Shown: positions 1-13,701, numbered from the stretch's first letter. The stretch is 64,000 nt of DNA from Phocoena phocoena (GCF_963924675.1 NC_089230.1:76282635-76346634), one strand, 5' to 3'. Notes: generated by a model from the letters alone, not told the origin. A program made the numbers and translations.

Positions 1-1329
<1,329 letters not shown>

Positions 1330-2582
1330 TCAGCAAGTGCTGACACAGTGATTTCTCCAAGAATTCTGGGGCACAACTCCGCCGGTCTGGGAGGGACAGA
1401 CGAGGTCTGAGGTGGGAGATTCACTTAGTTCTCAGGGGGCCATAACTACCCACTCCCAGCCCCAGCAGTTGACATTTACAGTCACGAAAGCCCTGTCTGT
1501 CCCCGACCAATTGAAAACCACAGAGAGCCCATCTGAGATGTCGACACTTCATTGATTCCTGGGAGCGGCAACAGTTTTATCCCCCTCAGCAGCCTCTTTC
1601 AGATATGCCACAGCTGTAGCCACTGTCATGAGAGTATCCTTTCATCAATTCACAAGAGTAAAACGTTCTCCACTTCCAAGGGGAGAGTAAACAACAAGCG
1701 CCATCCTACTTTGAACTCTCTTTCTTAACCCTTCTTGTTCCCCTGATGTTTCATCTTTCCTTCTCCAGTCACTAGGGGTCAGGTATGCTCTTGAAGAGCT
1801 GCAAACACATCTAAAGGTTTTCCAGATGTTACCAATCTTCTTAACTGAAGGTATGTATGAACTCATTGAGACGCGGTGACAAGATTCAGGTATCTTAACC
1901 ACAGCATGTAAAACCTGAGAAAACAAGTGTGCTTTTTCTGAACGATCCTGGGAAATCTGCAAAAACAACAAACTTAAGTGGTGAAGTAAATGTTATAATG
2001 GCCAAAGAAAAGAATCATTTTGAGAAGTGAAAGCAGCTAGAAAGACCTCTGGACAAAGAAAATAAAATGCTGAAGAACAAACTTTCACAGACTGATTGTC
2101 CCAAACAATCTCCTCCACCCCACCTCAATCCGACTGCTCCCCAAAAGCCTCAGTGACATGTGTCTCTGATCACTGGGTTCAAGTCTATAAATGACTAATG
2201 ACGCGATGGCACAGTTAGTATGGACAGAAATAAAAGGCTGGCAAGAAAGGACATCTTTTAAGCACAGTAATATTATAAAAGGAGAGAATTACTGTATGGT
2301 TGTAAATCCAAGTTGAAAATGATATTATCTCCATTTCTTGAATTAAGCCACTTCTCATGTCTGAAAAAGTTAACTTTTTCTCCTCACTCATAGAATTTCA
2401 GAACCTACATTATTTTGTAACTTCGGTATGCAAAAAAGTATCATCCATCCTACTTAATTTTCCCTTACAACTCTACCAGGTAGAGTTTATCGACCCTGAG
2501 GTTGAAAGCGTTCAGCTATTTTGATGCAAGTCCTAGTGTGTGTTCTTATCAAGACAATCATGTCACTGTCCTAAAGTCCTTC

Positions 2583-2784
2583 TTTTTTTTTCCGGTACGC
2601 AGGCCTCTCACTGTTGTGGCCTCTCCTGTTGGGGAGCACAGGGTCCGGACGCACAGGCTCAGCGGCCGTGGCTCACGGGCCCAGCCGCTCCACGGCATGT
2701 GGGATCTTCCCGGACCGGAGCACGAACCTGCGTCCCCTGCATCGGCAGGCGGACTCTCAGCCACTGCGCCACCAGGGAAGCCCC
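2583..2784 (-). mobile_element. Cetacean short CHR-type SINE
   Basis: This is a complete short-form copy. The TSDs are ctaaagtccttc (2571-2582) and ctaaaatccttc (2785-2796). Confidence 0.95.
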
Positions 2785-3669
2785 CTAAAATCCTTCATTA
2801 GTGGGTCCCCACTGGCTTTTGTAAAGCAAACAAAAAGTTACCTACAATCCTACTATCCAGACAGCCACTGCCAAAATTTAAATCGAGGAAAGGGTCTGGA
2901 TTTAATGTCCATATATGGAGCTCTACATACCCAGCACATTTCAACTGTTCGTGAGCATGATCAAAAATGGGACTTATCCATAGTCAAACCTTGGTTTTCC
3001 ATATATAATGTACAGACATATAACGTCCACCACGACTCCAAAATGTGTGTACTTAAAGGCTCAATGTGAGGATAAATCAAGACATGTACACAGCTTCTTT
3101 ACTCCCCCCACCTCCTGGCCATAAACACACAGGGACAACATACACATACACACACACACAGGGTATTTATTGCCGGACTCTAATCCCCTACAGCTCACCT
3201 GGTCTTTCCTTTCACACAATCACACCTGGTAAAACAACTGCACCTTGCCCCTTTCACTGAACAATAAATGTATCAGGACCACTGCCCTCTGTCATTGAAA
3301 ATTTTTCAGAAGTATGAATTTTAATATCTTCCTGGCAATTCCATCACGTAGATGCACGGTTAACTATTACTCTATTGTTGAATACTTGACATGCTTGTAG
3401 GTTTCACCACTAGAAATAATATCATCTTTTTATATCTTTGATGGTATCGCTCAAGACTACTTTACGACAAAGCCCTGTGAATGAAACCCAGGTGAAAGGG
3501 CAGAGCTATTTCTCAGACTCCTGAAGGACTCAGGGTAAAACTGTCTTTCATCAAGGCCACCTCAATTTACATTACCATTAGTCTAAGAGTGTCCATGTCT
3601 CAACACCCCTCCTCCTTATAGCCAATATTTGAAAGTTACATCGTAGAATATTAAAATTCAAATGACGTG

Positions 3670-3815
3670 AGGTGATGGATGTTAATAAACTAATTGTGGT
3701 AATCGATTCACAATATATACAGACGGCAAATCATTATGCTGTACACCTTAAACTTATACAAGTGGTGTATGTCAATTATATCTTAATAAAACTGGGAAAA
3801 AATGGTCGCTGTTTT
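3670..3815 (+). mobile_element. L1M-type LINE 3' end
   Basis: The pattern ggtgatggatgttaat ... attgtggtaatc ... tgtacacctt ... tcttaataaaactggg is the 3' UTR of an old mammalian L1 (L1MA-like). It is heavily 5' truncated. Confidence 0.7.
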
Positions 3816-4189
3816 AAGAAAAAACTTCAAATGCATCATTATACCCTATCAACGCGCAGGAAGCAAAGGACAGTTCCTCACCGACACTGGTGATGGCTGA
3901 TGGTAGCGTGAGGAGTGAAATGTAAGTAATTATATCTGTATTTTAAGAGGAAAGCAGGAGAGGCATGACCAGCTTTGTGTTTCAAAGAGATCACTTTAAT
4001 GCTATGCAGCTTAAAAAGAAAAAAGGAGAAATTCTGTAAGTACTGTTAACACTGCTATGAAAAGGTCTCCAAGATGTATACATGGAAAAAAAAAAAGCAG
4101 AACTGTGTGTAGGCTAGGCACATTAAAAAAAAAAAAAAAGGAGAAAAGTAGGAACACTTTTGTATTTACTTGTATTTTCATTTTTTAGA

Positions 4190-4350
4190 AAAATGCTTGA
4201 AGGTTTATATAAGGAGCTAACAAAAGCGGTTGCCTGGGGGGTGAGTGGGAACTGGAGGATGGGGACAAAGTGACAGCAAGAGTTTTCACTCTATGTTTGT
4301 AAACCTTTTGGAAAAGTGTGAATGTGTCAACATTCAAAAGATTAAAGAGA
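4190..4350 (+). mobile_element. Possible old L1 3' UTR relic
   Basis: The segment ggttgcctggggggtgagtggg ... ttttcactctatgtttgtaaacc resembles the 3' UTR of old L1M elements. The match is weak and rests on pattern only. Confidence 0.35.
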
Positions 4351-4584
4351 AGAAATTTAAGAGAGAAAGAAAGCTTCCCATAGAAAACAACCTGGAGGGG
4401 GGCAGTAGTCCATGGCCATAGAGACCAGGGGCATTTCGTATAAATCAGCAGGACATGAAGCTGGACTTGGAGCGTTTCGTCACTTGCTGGCCTCCCTGAC
4501 TCCTTACACTTAGAAGAAAGGCCAGATGATTAAAAAGAAAAGAAAAAAAAAAAAGAGCTACAAATCCTTGTTCCCCCACTTATT

Positions 4585-4770
4585 TACTGGGTGAGTTTGA
4601 GCAAGCTACTTAATCTCTCTATGCCTCAGTTTTTCCAACTTTAAAATGGGAATAATAGTATTACCTGCTTTATTGGATTATTGTGAGGGTTATAGATAAA
4701 TTATGTGTAGCTTACAATATTTATTGCCTGGCACGTAACAACAGTGCTGTATAACGTCTTTATTATTGTT
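4585..4770 (+). mobile_element. MIR SINE
   Basis: The MIR core is visible: gagcaagctacttaatctc, tgcctcagtttttcc, aaaatgggaataatag and the tail cctggcacgtaac. Confidence 0.8.
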
Positions 4771-6329
4771 GAATTTGTTATTTGACATCACATTAAAAAA
4801 AATCTTTCAGAATGCAGTGTCAGGGAAAAGTTCACTTTTTTGAGACAAGGTGAATCAAATTATCATATTTTGCTTTGCTTTTGTTGAAGTTTAGAAATAA
4901 ATTTAGCACATGTTCAAAATTTTTAAAAATTAAAAAAAAAAAAGAGCTAAGGCCACAGAAAATTAATACGATAGCAGGTCACCCAAATAAACAAAGGGGA
5001 GAAATTGTACTCCAGAGAAGGAAGTTTCAAGGGGATGTTTGTGACATTAGCCTCAGGAAGGAAGATGAGTCATGGCAGCAGGGCTGTTTTGAGATTTCCC
5101 AGGTGACCAGGGCTGGAACTGTGGAAGCCCAGGAATGAGCGGCAGGGACAGACCAGCGCAGGAGGTGGGACCTGGGAGAAGCCAGGGTCGTAGGTAACGG
5201 AAGGGCTTCCCTCGTGGCAAGAGGAAGCCGTCAAGGGCACTGCACAGGCCGGCATAAACCCAGGGTTCAGATAACAATAACATATACCGTCACTTCCTTG
5301 ACACAAAGAGTTTTATTTACGTTTCAACCGTTCTGAAACAAAACGCACCTTGCAATCAATATCAAAAGAAGTTTGGGGAGAGAAATTTGTGGAAGAGAAG
5401 TAAATTGTGGGGCGACGGTCAAGGCCTTCACCCATGTCGATTTAGCCATGCGTGACGGTACCTGTAACTCACGCGACTGTTTTTTTTTCTTCAAACACAC
5501 TTAGAAGCCATGGCAGATAACGCTATTTATCCAGTAGCCCATCTCCCTTTCTTTCTTAATAACCGAAGCCTGATTTTGTTTCAGAAAGCAACGTGCTCAG
5601 CTATAAAAACTCGTTGAGCCAGCTCCTCTGCAGCTACGGGTGATCACAGAGCACAGCGCTGGCCAGTGAGATGTGAGGCGTCTGCTCCTTGGGAAGGCTC
5701 CACCTAATCAATGAAAAGACAAAGCCCATTTTGCACCTGGTCACTCTTCTCCCTTCTCTCCTGCAGAAATGCACCCGTGGTGCCCGGAGGTGCAGAAAGC
5801 ATTTGGCAATTGTGAAAACCAACACCGTATGCAAGAATGGCGGTGGTCAAGCAGAATGACAGGAACCTGGGTTCTTGATGACATCTTACAGCTGCCACAC
5901 GAGTCTTGTACAGCCCACTCTAAACCTTATTAGACAAATAAAACCCTAATTAGTTAAGCCACTTTTTAGCAACTTTTCTAGAGCTTGCATCCCAATGCAA
6001 TGCTACCTGGAAAACTCTTAACTGCTACATAAAATGTCTTCGGCAATACTGTAGTAGGATGGATTGAAAATAAAAGCTATTATTGCACAGCAGGGCCTAA
6101 AAATAAAAGCTGTAAGACATAAATTTCATATAAGTGAAATGAGGATCTGTCACTGGATAAACATGAATTTTCATTCCTTTTCTTTGTAAAGCAACAGCAA
6201 AGCTGTTGGACCTAAAACAGGCAAATATCTGCAAAAGCATGAGTTGCATTCCACCTTATCTTTCAAACGTACACCATTACACGTCATCCAAAGCAATTAA
6301 GGGGAAAGGACACTGTTAAATCTCTTGGG
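4771..6329. other. Intronic stretch without assigned gene
   Basis: This is A-rich near 4930, then unique-looking. Positions 5635-5900 (ggccagtgagatgtgag and onward) resemble an old interspersed repeat whose family I cannot name. No exon is supported. Confidence 0.4.
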
Positions 6330-6680
6330 CTCTATCGCAGGGAGGCCCACAGGCCAATTCTAGCCGAGTAACTGTGTTTTTATGGCCCACAGCCAAATAT
6401 AGCCTTTATCTTTTTAAATGGTTGGGGGGAAAAGAAATCAAAAGAATGATAGAATGATAGTATTTCATGACATAAAAATTCTATGAGATACAAATTTCCG
6501 TGTCCATAAGTAAAGTTGCATTGGAAGACAACTACATCCATTCATTTACACGTTCTCCCTGGATGCTTTCGTCCTAGAGAAATTAGCATAATTGAGTCAT
6601 TGTAACAGAGGCTGTACCGTTCCCGAAGCCTAAAGTATTTAACAGCTGCCCTTTTCAGAAAAAGTTTGCCAACTCTACAC
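6330..6680 (+). mobile_element. Old non-autonomous DNA transposon relic (hAT-like)
   Basis: The sequence runs from cacaggccaattctagcc through tggcccacagcc and tccataagtaaagttgc to aaaaagtttgccaactct, a familiar mammalian MER-class pattern. A second, shorter copy is at 33743-33920. I do not assign the exact family. Confidence 0.6.
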
Positions 6681-6699
6681 TAGGTCACAGATCTTCATT

Positions 6700-6901
6700 T
6701 CCGGCTCAAAGCTCACTTTCTCAGTGAGGCCTTGCCTGACTATGTGATTTTATACTTTTACCAGCCTCCCTCCCCCCAAACTCCCTATTCCCTTTCAATG
6801 CTTTATTTTACCACAGCACATAGCATCTGACATACTGTCGTTTTACACATTTGTTTGTCCACCTTGTCCTACTAGAACACAAATTCCACAAGGGCAGGGG
6901 A
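6700..6901 (+). mobile_element. L2 LINE 3' part
   Basis: The segment ctttctcagtgaggccttgcctga ... ttccacaagggcagggg is characteristic of the L2 3' region. It is followed directly by a SINE insertion. Confidence 0.65.
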
Positions 6902-7110
6902 TTTTTTTCGTGTGTGTGTGGTACACGGGCCTCTCACTGTTGTGGCCTCTCCCGTTGCGGAGCACAGGCTCCGGACGCGTAGGCTCAGCGGCCATGGCTC
7001 ACGGGCCCAGCCGCTCTGCGGCATGTGGGATCTTCCCGGACCGGGGCACGAACCCGTGTCCCTTGCATCGGCTGGCAGATTCCCAACCACTGCGCCACCA
7101 GGGAAGCCCT
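6902..7110 (-). mobile_element. Cetacean short CHR-type SINE
   Basis: This is a full short-form copy with its head at 7110. The tail is degenerate (a T-run then gtgtgtgtg on the plus strand). It lies between an L2 relic and a MaLR LTR remnant. Confidence 0.93.
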
Positions 7111-7175
7111 CCTGTTGTTTTTGAGCCACCCAGTCTGTGGTATTTTCTTATAGCAGCCCAAATGGACTAAAACAA
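7111..7175 (+). mobile_element. MaLR LTR 3' remnant (MLT1/MST-like)
   Basis: The segment gagccacccagtctgtgg followed by tatagcagcccaaatgg is the end of a MaLR LTR consensus. The rest is missing. Confidence 0.6.
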
Positions 7176-7753
7176 TAAACCTTTACCCTTTCAACTCCGG
7201 GGCCCTGCAGGACCCAGATCTGCTGAAGCCCCAAGCCCTGACGAACCGGCCCCAGTGATAAGCTGTCTGGGCTGGTGCCACTCAATCTGCTGACGTAGCG
7301 CGAACACTCAATGACCCACGCAAATCTTAGTGAAGACACTGGTAGCTTTCCCTGGCAACCTCCTGGCTCCAGGCATCCCTAGGGACTGGATCAGAGGCCA
7401 GGCTAACTAAATCATACTGCACTTGACTTATACTTACGCCCTATTCTCAGGCACTGAGCGCAAGTAAACTTGCGCTTCTCTACTCTCTCTCCGCGTAGGA
7501 TTAGTTCTTTCCCAGAAGGCTGCCAGTTAACTTATGTAATTAAGTAGCCCCTGCCAGATTCTTCCAGACGCTTCCAGACGTGTCTAATCATGTTTGAATT
7601 CCGGGGTGAACACAGCGGAGGCTGTACCCTGGGACCTTGCGAGTCTCTAGTAAACAGACATCATCAATTTGAATAAGATAGGGCTTGTTTTTTTTTTCTA
7701 ACTGAGATTTAACGTGAGCAATTGTGGGAAAGCAAGTGTAAAGACAAAGCACA

Positions 7754-8126
7754 AAAAAAGAATGAAATAATGCCATTTGCAGCAACATGGATGGATCTAG
7801 AGATTATCATACTAAGAGAAGTAAGTCAAACAGAGACAAATATCTTATGATATCACTTATATGTGGAATCTAAAAAAAATGATACAAATGAACTTATGTA
7901 CAAAACGGAAAGAGACTCAGACATGGAAAACTTATGGTTACCAAAGGGGAAAGGGAAAGGTGGCGGGGAGGGATAAATTATGAAGTAACATAACATACAT
8001 CTATATATAAAATACATAAACAGCAAAGACCTACTGTATGGCACAGGGAACTCTACTCAATATTTTGTAATAACCTATATGGGGAAAGAATCTGAAAAAG
8101 AAAACATATATATTATATATATAATA

Positions 8127-8158
<32 letters not shown>

Positions 8159-8244
8159 TATATGTATATCTTGAGTCGCTTTGCTGTACACCTGAAACTA
8201 ACACAACATTGTAAATCAGCTATACTTCAATTAAAAAAAAAAAA
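7754..8244 (+). mobile_element. L1 LINE, 5'-truncated 3' end
   Basis: This is a cetartiodactyl L1 tail, from aatgccatttgcagcaac through tactgtatggcacagggaac and acacaacattgtaaatc to poly(A). The TSDs are aagacaaagcaca (7741-7753 and 8245-8257). An AT/AC microsatellite lies inside it at about 8105-8165. Confidence 0.93.
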
Positions 8245-8299
8245 AAGACAAAGCACAGATGGCAGACAACAAGAAAAACTGGAAAAAAAGAAAAGTATG

Positions 8300-8490
8300 C
8301 ATTTTAGAGTTAGACTGTCCTGGTTTTAACCCTGGCCCTGTCAGTCGAGTAGCCTTGGAGATATTACTAAGCTTCTCTTTTGGCCTTAGTTTCCAAATCT
8401 GTGAAATGGACCCAGAATCTTTTTTCACAGGTTTATTGGGAGGATTAAATTAGAAAAGAGCTAAACCGTAATAGGCACTGCTCAGTTGTT
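8300..8490 (+). mobile_element. MIR SINE
   Basis: The segment ttagactgtcctggttttaac ... ccttagtttccaaatctgtg ... aggattaaat ... aggcactgctca follows MIR order. Confidence 0.75.
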
Positions 8491-9799
8491 TCATTCATTC
8501 AAGCATGTTTTCTTTCTTTGCCCTAGATGTGGCCTTCTGCAAAAAATATAAAGTAACTTCACTGAACTTTCAAATGCTTTAGGTATTGGATGTAACAGTT
8601 CTTTATTTCACCTCCTTTCACACTTCAAATACACAGTTTTCTTTCTTCTGACTTGAGGCAGATGTAAGGCTGATTTAGGGCCTTTTATGTCTGTCGCAAG
8701 GAAAAAATCAAAGGCAGGCAGAGGAAAGAGGACAGAGAGCATAGATTTTCTTATAACTTTCTAAGACTTACAGAGGAGGTGCTGGACTAGACTAGGAGGG
8801 GTAGGGGGCCCAAAGACAACTCCTCCTTCCAAATAAAAAGGGAAGAAAGGTCTGATGATCTTTTCTGGGTCAAAGACACACGAACTTCCAAGCAATTGAG
8901 TAGGGTACCTCGAAGATCTATCATTCCATGGCAAATTCTTTAACTAATACCACACTGTTGGACTTACTAGGCATCACATTCTCATAAAGAGGATGTAAAT
9001 GGCAGGCGATAGACTAGTTACCCCAAGCTATTCACTACGTCTCCTGTGAAGACTAGAAAGTGAAAGCCCTGTGTTCCCAGCCACGCTTGCAGCTGGGAAG
9101 TCACTGACCCAGAGCCCACTGCTAAGCTGGGGGCCAAAGTCCAATGCGTGGAGCTTCTGCACGAGGCTCTGCTCTCCTGCTGAAGCTAACGGATCAATAC
9201 CAGGGTCCTTTGTCCCTGCCCTTCCTCTCTCTTCTTGCTTGGAACCTTGGTGTGAGGGCTGGAGGTGCAGGGGCTGCCTTTCCACTATGAGGCAACAAGC
9301 ACCAGGAAAAGGCCAAGAGATCCCAGAAATACAGGCCCTGGACAAACCAGTCTCCAGACTGAACGTGGAGAGACCCAAACACCTCTGTTCATTTAAGTTC
9401 ACGTTACTCAGGTTCTCTCTTACCTGCAAACGGACACACGCCTCCCCTAAAACACCCACCGATATGTTTCCTTTCTGGGAAGCAGGACGGGGTGTAGAAG
9501 AAACCCCAACAAGCCATTGGCTCACTGGCAACATTCAAATGCTGTTTAACTCAACACGAGATTACACGTAAAGCGCTGTGTCTCTGGTGTCTATTTCAGT
9601 CTGTCTTACTAGAAAGCAAATACCAGGCTACCAAGCCGAAGATAACAATGAGAGAGGCTGTCTTGCAAGAGATTGAAACTTGAGTTTTAGGGAATCAGAG
9701 TGTCAGAAAGAGCAACTGTGAACTACAGGGCAATTTTTGAAAGAATCATTATTATATGTTGTAAATTAAAGCAATACAATTTCAGTGATGGAAAACATT
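8491..9799. other. Intronic stretch without assigned gene
   Basis: Mostly unique-looking sequence. Positions 9010-9560 are open on both strands by chance. Its gttcccagccacgcttgcagc pattern hints at an unnamed old repeat. No splice-consistent exon is seen. Confidence 0.35.
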
Positions 9800-9895
9800 G
9801 CGCTTTTTTTGTCTGTGTATCATTAGCACAGCCCCTGGTACTTACTAGGCACTCCATATGTTTGTATTAAACAAATAAACATTATTGAGCTTGAA
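9800..9895 (+). mobile_element. L2 3'-end relic
   Basis: The segment tagcacagcccctggtac ... taggcactcca ... ttaaacaaataaac is an L2 tail. Confidence 0.5.
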
Positions 9896-11182
9896 TAAAT
9901 ACTTTTAACATATTTTCTTTTTAACCAGCAAATACTTTGGATCCTGTTTTCTTAACCAACTTGCATTGGCTTCTTTTTTCCATGTTTATAATGTTAAGTC
10001 GTCTTTTCAATTAAAAAAATAATAATAATATCATCCCGAAGTTAATTATTTTTTATATCACCTTCCAAGGATTCAACGTTCAGAAACAGACTTTATATGG
10101 TTGCCATAATAACATACACATTTTGGGTAGAATGTTTCGGTTGTATTACAAATATTTTCTGCTTTTATAATTTTCATAGTTATCTTATTGCATGTATGGA
10201 TCCTATTAAGTACTTAACTCTAATGTTTAGAACATTATCCAACCATTGGAAATTTAAGTATATTCTAGATATATTTTTCTTTTATAAGAAAAGAAAGCTG
10301 TTTCAAACGGGCTGACATTTTTCATGATGACAAATGATATCAATAGTAAGCTACCCAACAGATATTAAAACGCACAGAGATGCTCACACATACACACACA
10401 CCTTCTTTCTTGATTTTTCCCTTCAAAGTGAAGATGATACTTTATCAGGTAACTATTTCACAAAATAGATTTTAGGAAATGTTTGATATTATGATTTTGT
10501 TACTGAAAACAACGCTTGTTGTCTGTAAAAGCTGTCAGTACGAAAACCTAGAAACATAATTTTCTAATCTACTAAAAATCTTTCAAATGAAAAATTCCAG
10601 TGAGTTTTTTTAATGTAAAAATCTAACATCTTTCAATTCGTTTTCAGGAACAACTAATTGACATCAGGGAAGAGAGTAGGATTTTAACTACAAAATTTTT
10701 ACCACTTTTGCGTTATTGATGGATGGGACCAGAAAAATGATTATCACTGTCCTTTAATTCTAACGATGCTTATCCTCCATTTGCATATCCTTTATAATCT
10801 GCTTTCTCTTGATACTAATACTTTGAAGACATCACATACTTCCACATCTTCAACTGTCACCTCTATGGAGACATATCTAAAATTTGCATTTCAAAATGGG
10901 CCTCTTTCACAAGGGCCAATCCATAGTGCCAAAGCCTTTCTGGAAATGTATGCTTAAACGTCCCACCATCACCTCAGACTTCACTGCTAAAACAAAACAA
11001 CAAAACAAGGTTTTGACAAGGTTTTGTTGTCATAAGATCAACCTAGCAATCTACCTCCTTCTCCTAACTTCCCTGTTTCTGTTAACAATACATCACTGTG
11101 TTGATGGCTCAGCATGACCACAGACCTGCCTGTGAGTCCAACACTTAACACTGTTCCAAAAATAACCTACCTAAGGAAAGCC

Positions 11183-11185
<3 letters not shown>
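9896..11185. other. AT-rich intronic stretch, nothing assigned
   Basis: It has a short aat run near 10015 and no recognised repeat, exon or RNA gene. Confidence 0.5.

Positions 11186-11249
<64 letters not shown>
11186..11249 (+). repeat. Compound (CA)n(CT)n microsatellite
   Basis: About 14 CA units run directly into about 18 CT units, both nearly pure. Confidence 0.97.
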
Positions 11250-11419
11250 CCTCTGTTTTAGATGAAGAGCTTCTCCTATCTCAGTTTGGTAGGTACTGGA
11301 ATTGTGACTTTGATGTCCTCGGGGGGCCCTGGTTCATCTGTGACTTTTTCCATGACAGTTAGAACATCTGATGATGATGTCAAGGGCAGTGGCCTGATCC
11401 CCAGAGGGGCCACTTCACT

Positions 11420-11625
11420 TTGATTTGTGTTCTAGCTCTGGACAACCAGCAAGGGATGGATCTGTCATCTCGGGCAAGTTACTTCTTCTATCAAAGCCTC
11501 ATCGGTGAAAGGCAGATCAGAATTTAGGGCAGACGGTGGTGACGACAATTAAATGACGTAATGTTCTTAGTGCACGGCACGTAGGAAAAGAGCTCAACAC
11601 ACATTAGCCACTGTTATCATTACAC
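11420..11625 (+). mobile_element. MIR SINE (diverged)
   Basis: The segment tcgggcaagttacttcttc, then caattaaatgacgtaatg, and gtgcacggcacgtagg followed by cattagccactgttatcatta keeps MIR order with an internal deletion. Confidence 0.55.
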
Positions 11626-11734
11626 TTTTAATTCTAAGGCCACAGACCTCATCGGCTATTCTGTTCTTTGGCAAGCTTACTCTCCTGCCAATCACTGAGG
11701 ACACCTGGGCCCAGTACAACGCCATTCCCTCAGT

Positions 11735-11815
11735 GAGTCACTCATTTGTTCACTCTAGAAGGACATTCTGAGGGTCGAGCAGGTGCCAGGCACTGTGCTA
11801 GATTTAGCGGGTACA
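11735..11815 (+). mobile_element. L2 relic
   Basis: The segment tcatttgttcactct ... gtgccaggcactgtgctag is a typical L2 3' motif. Confidence 0.5.
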
Positions 11816-11941
11816 CACCTGCCTCTGCCTTCCTTCAGCTCGTGCCCAAGAAAGCTGGGAGTTACAGGGAGTCAGAGTACTGACAGTGCCCAAACTATAA
11901 AACTAGGTAACGCAGAGAGGATTGATAAAAAGAAATGTTCA

Positions 11942-12024
11942 GGGCTTCCCTGGTGGCGCAGTGGTTGAGAGTCCGCCTGCCGATGCAGGGGATGCGGGTT
12001 CGTGCCCCGGTCCGGGGAGGATGT
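11942..12024 (+). mobile_element. CHR-type SINE, head only (3' truncated)
   Basis: The tRNA-like half is intact from ggcttccctggtggcgcag to ccccggtccgggga, then the sequence departs abruptly. There is no body and no poly(A), so the 3' half was probably deleted after insertion. Confidence 0.9.
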
Positions 12025-12597
12025 AAAGGGAGGATAAGGCTCACTTCCCAGGGGCCAAGGCCATGCTGACTTGCTGGGTACTGGCTGGAATGTTCTTCTT
12101 CTGAAATCTGGAAGAAATGTAACCCTGACTAGTTTCATGTTCTTTGTTCTGACAAGATATAAACTGTGCTGGAAACCTTGCTTCTGCAGAGCAGTTTCTC
12201 AGTCACCTGGGAAGCTGGCTTCCGACTAGTCCATTGACGGGATCCACTCTCTGGGAACATACCGTTTGGTAAAAATGGGCTTCCCTTTAGAGATGAGCAT
12301 GACTGCTATCACGCTAGCACATATTCTGCGAGGCTGTATCCTCATGCCAACCCTGTCGTCCTCCCATCCTGCGAGGCAGGCTAGGGCAGCCTACAAGTGA
12401 TGAGGGCAGGACGGGGTCTCCTCAGGCACACGCTGCACAGAGCTCGTCACAGCAGAATGCACCTCAACTGCCCAGGCCAGACTCACCAAACCCAGGAACA
12501 GACAGGCGCTGTCCCTTGCTGTGTGTTCACAAGAGTAACCTTTTTGACTTACTCGTCTCTGCTGCATACAAGGACTGAGAAAAAGAATGTTAGAGTT

Positions 12598-12798
12598 GGG
12601 GTTCCCTGGTGGCACAGTGGTTGAGAGTCCGCCTGCCGATGCAGGGGACACGGGTTCGTGCCCCAGTCCGGGAGGATCCCACATGCAGCGGAGCGGCTGG
12701 GCCCGTGAGCCACGGCCGCTGAGCCTGCGCGTCCGGAGCCTGTGCTCCGCAACAGGAGAGGCCACAACAGTGAGAGGCCCGTGTAAAGCAAAAAAAAA
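12598..12798 (+). mobile_element. Cetacean short CHR-type SINE
   Basis: This is a full short-form copy with poly(A). The TSDs are aagaatgttagagtt (12583-12597) and aagaacactagagtt (12799-12813). Confidence 0.95.
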
Positions 12799-12826
12799 AG
12801 AACACTAGAGTTAAAGCTAGAAAGTG

Positions 12827-13086
12827 CGGGTGGTGGGGAGGGAAGGACCGGGAGTTTGGGGTTAGTAGATGCAAACTATTATATATGGAATGGATAACAA
12901 CAAGGTCTTACTGTAGCACAGGGAACTCTATTCAGTAACCTGTGATGAGCCATAATGGAAAAGAATATGAAAAGGAATGTATATATATATATGTATGTAT
13001 AACTGAATCACTGTGCTTGCTGTACAGCAGAAATTAACACAACATTGTAAATCAACTCTACTTCAATAAAATAAATTAAAAAGAAA
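12827..13086 (+). mobile_element. L1 LINE, 5'-truncated 3' UTR
   Basis: The segment gggagtttggggttag ... actgtagcacagggaactc ... acacaacattgtaaatc is a recent-type L1 tail. The TSDs are near 12814-12826 and 13087-13100 (ctagaaagtg core). Confidence 0.9.
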
Positions 13087-13176
13087 CAAACTAGAAAGTG
13101 GAACAGGGAGAACCACAGATGTCAGACAAGTAAAGAGGAATTAACGAATGTCCCCGTGGCTGTCCTCTGGGACTAA

Positions 13177-13375
13177 AAGACCTACTGTACAGCACAGGGA
13201 ACTATACTCAATACCTTGTAATAACTTATAATGGAAAAGAATCTGAAAAAGAATATATATATGTATAACTGAATCATTTTGCGGTACACTTGACACATAC
13301 ACAATATTACAAATTAACTATGCTCCAATATATAAATAAGTAAACAAGTAAATAAAGAAAAAAGGAAAAAAGAAA
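13177..13375 (+). mobile_element. L1 LINE, 5'-truncated 3' UTR
   Basis: A second, more diverged copy of the same L1 tail lies about 90 bp downstream of the first and in the same orientation. Confidence 0.85.
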
Positions 13376-13434
13376 TTGACTGGGTCTTTACATAATGGCT
13401 TCTGTTAACTAAATCATCTCCATATGGTCCACAC

Positions 13435-13506
13435 TTCCTGTCCAAGTTCTATTTATTCTTCAAGGTTCAGCCCCAAAGCCCACACTGCGATCAACTATGC
13501 CTACCC
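13435..13506 (+). mobile_element. L2 LINE, left part (split)
   Basis: The segment ttcttcaaggttcagcccc is L2-like. The element is interrupted by the MER5A insertion and resumes at 13702. Confidence 0.5.
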
Positions 13507-13701
13507 AGTGGTTCTCAGTTGGGGCAATTTTGTTCCCCCCCCCCCAGGAAACAGCTGTCAATGTCTGCAGACATTTTTGGTTGTCACAGTTGGCAGATAC
13601 AACTGGCATCTAGTGGGCAGAGGCCAGGGATGCTGCTAAACACCCCATGATGTACAGGACAGCCCCCCAGAATGTCAACAGTGCTGATGCTGAGAAACCC
13701 T
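13507..13701 (+). mobile_element. MER5A (hAT-Charlie) DNA transposon
   Basis: It runs from cagtggttctcagttgggg through ttggttgtcacagttgg and aggccagggatgctgc to gctgagaaaccctg. It is near full length, with matching terminal inverted ends cagtggttctca and tgagaaaccctg. Confidence 0.92.

Noticed and set aside
1645..1971. 108-codon open frame on the minus strand just upstream of exon 2
   Set aside because: It resembles no protein I recognise, has no exon-like conservation clue in the sequence, and lies in intron 1 with no good splice-site pairing. Chance ORF.
9028..9571. Overlapping open frames of 160-170 codons on both strands
   Set aside because: Open frames on both strands over the same 500 bp with low-complexity translations indicate base composition, not coding. 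No family match is recognised.
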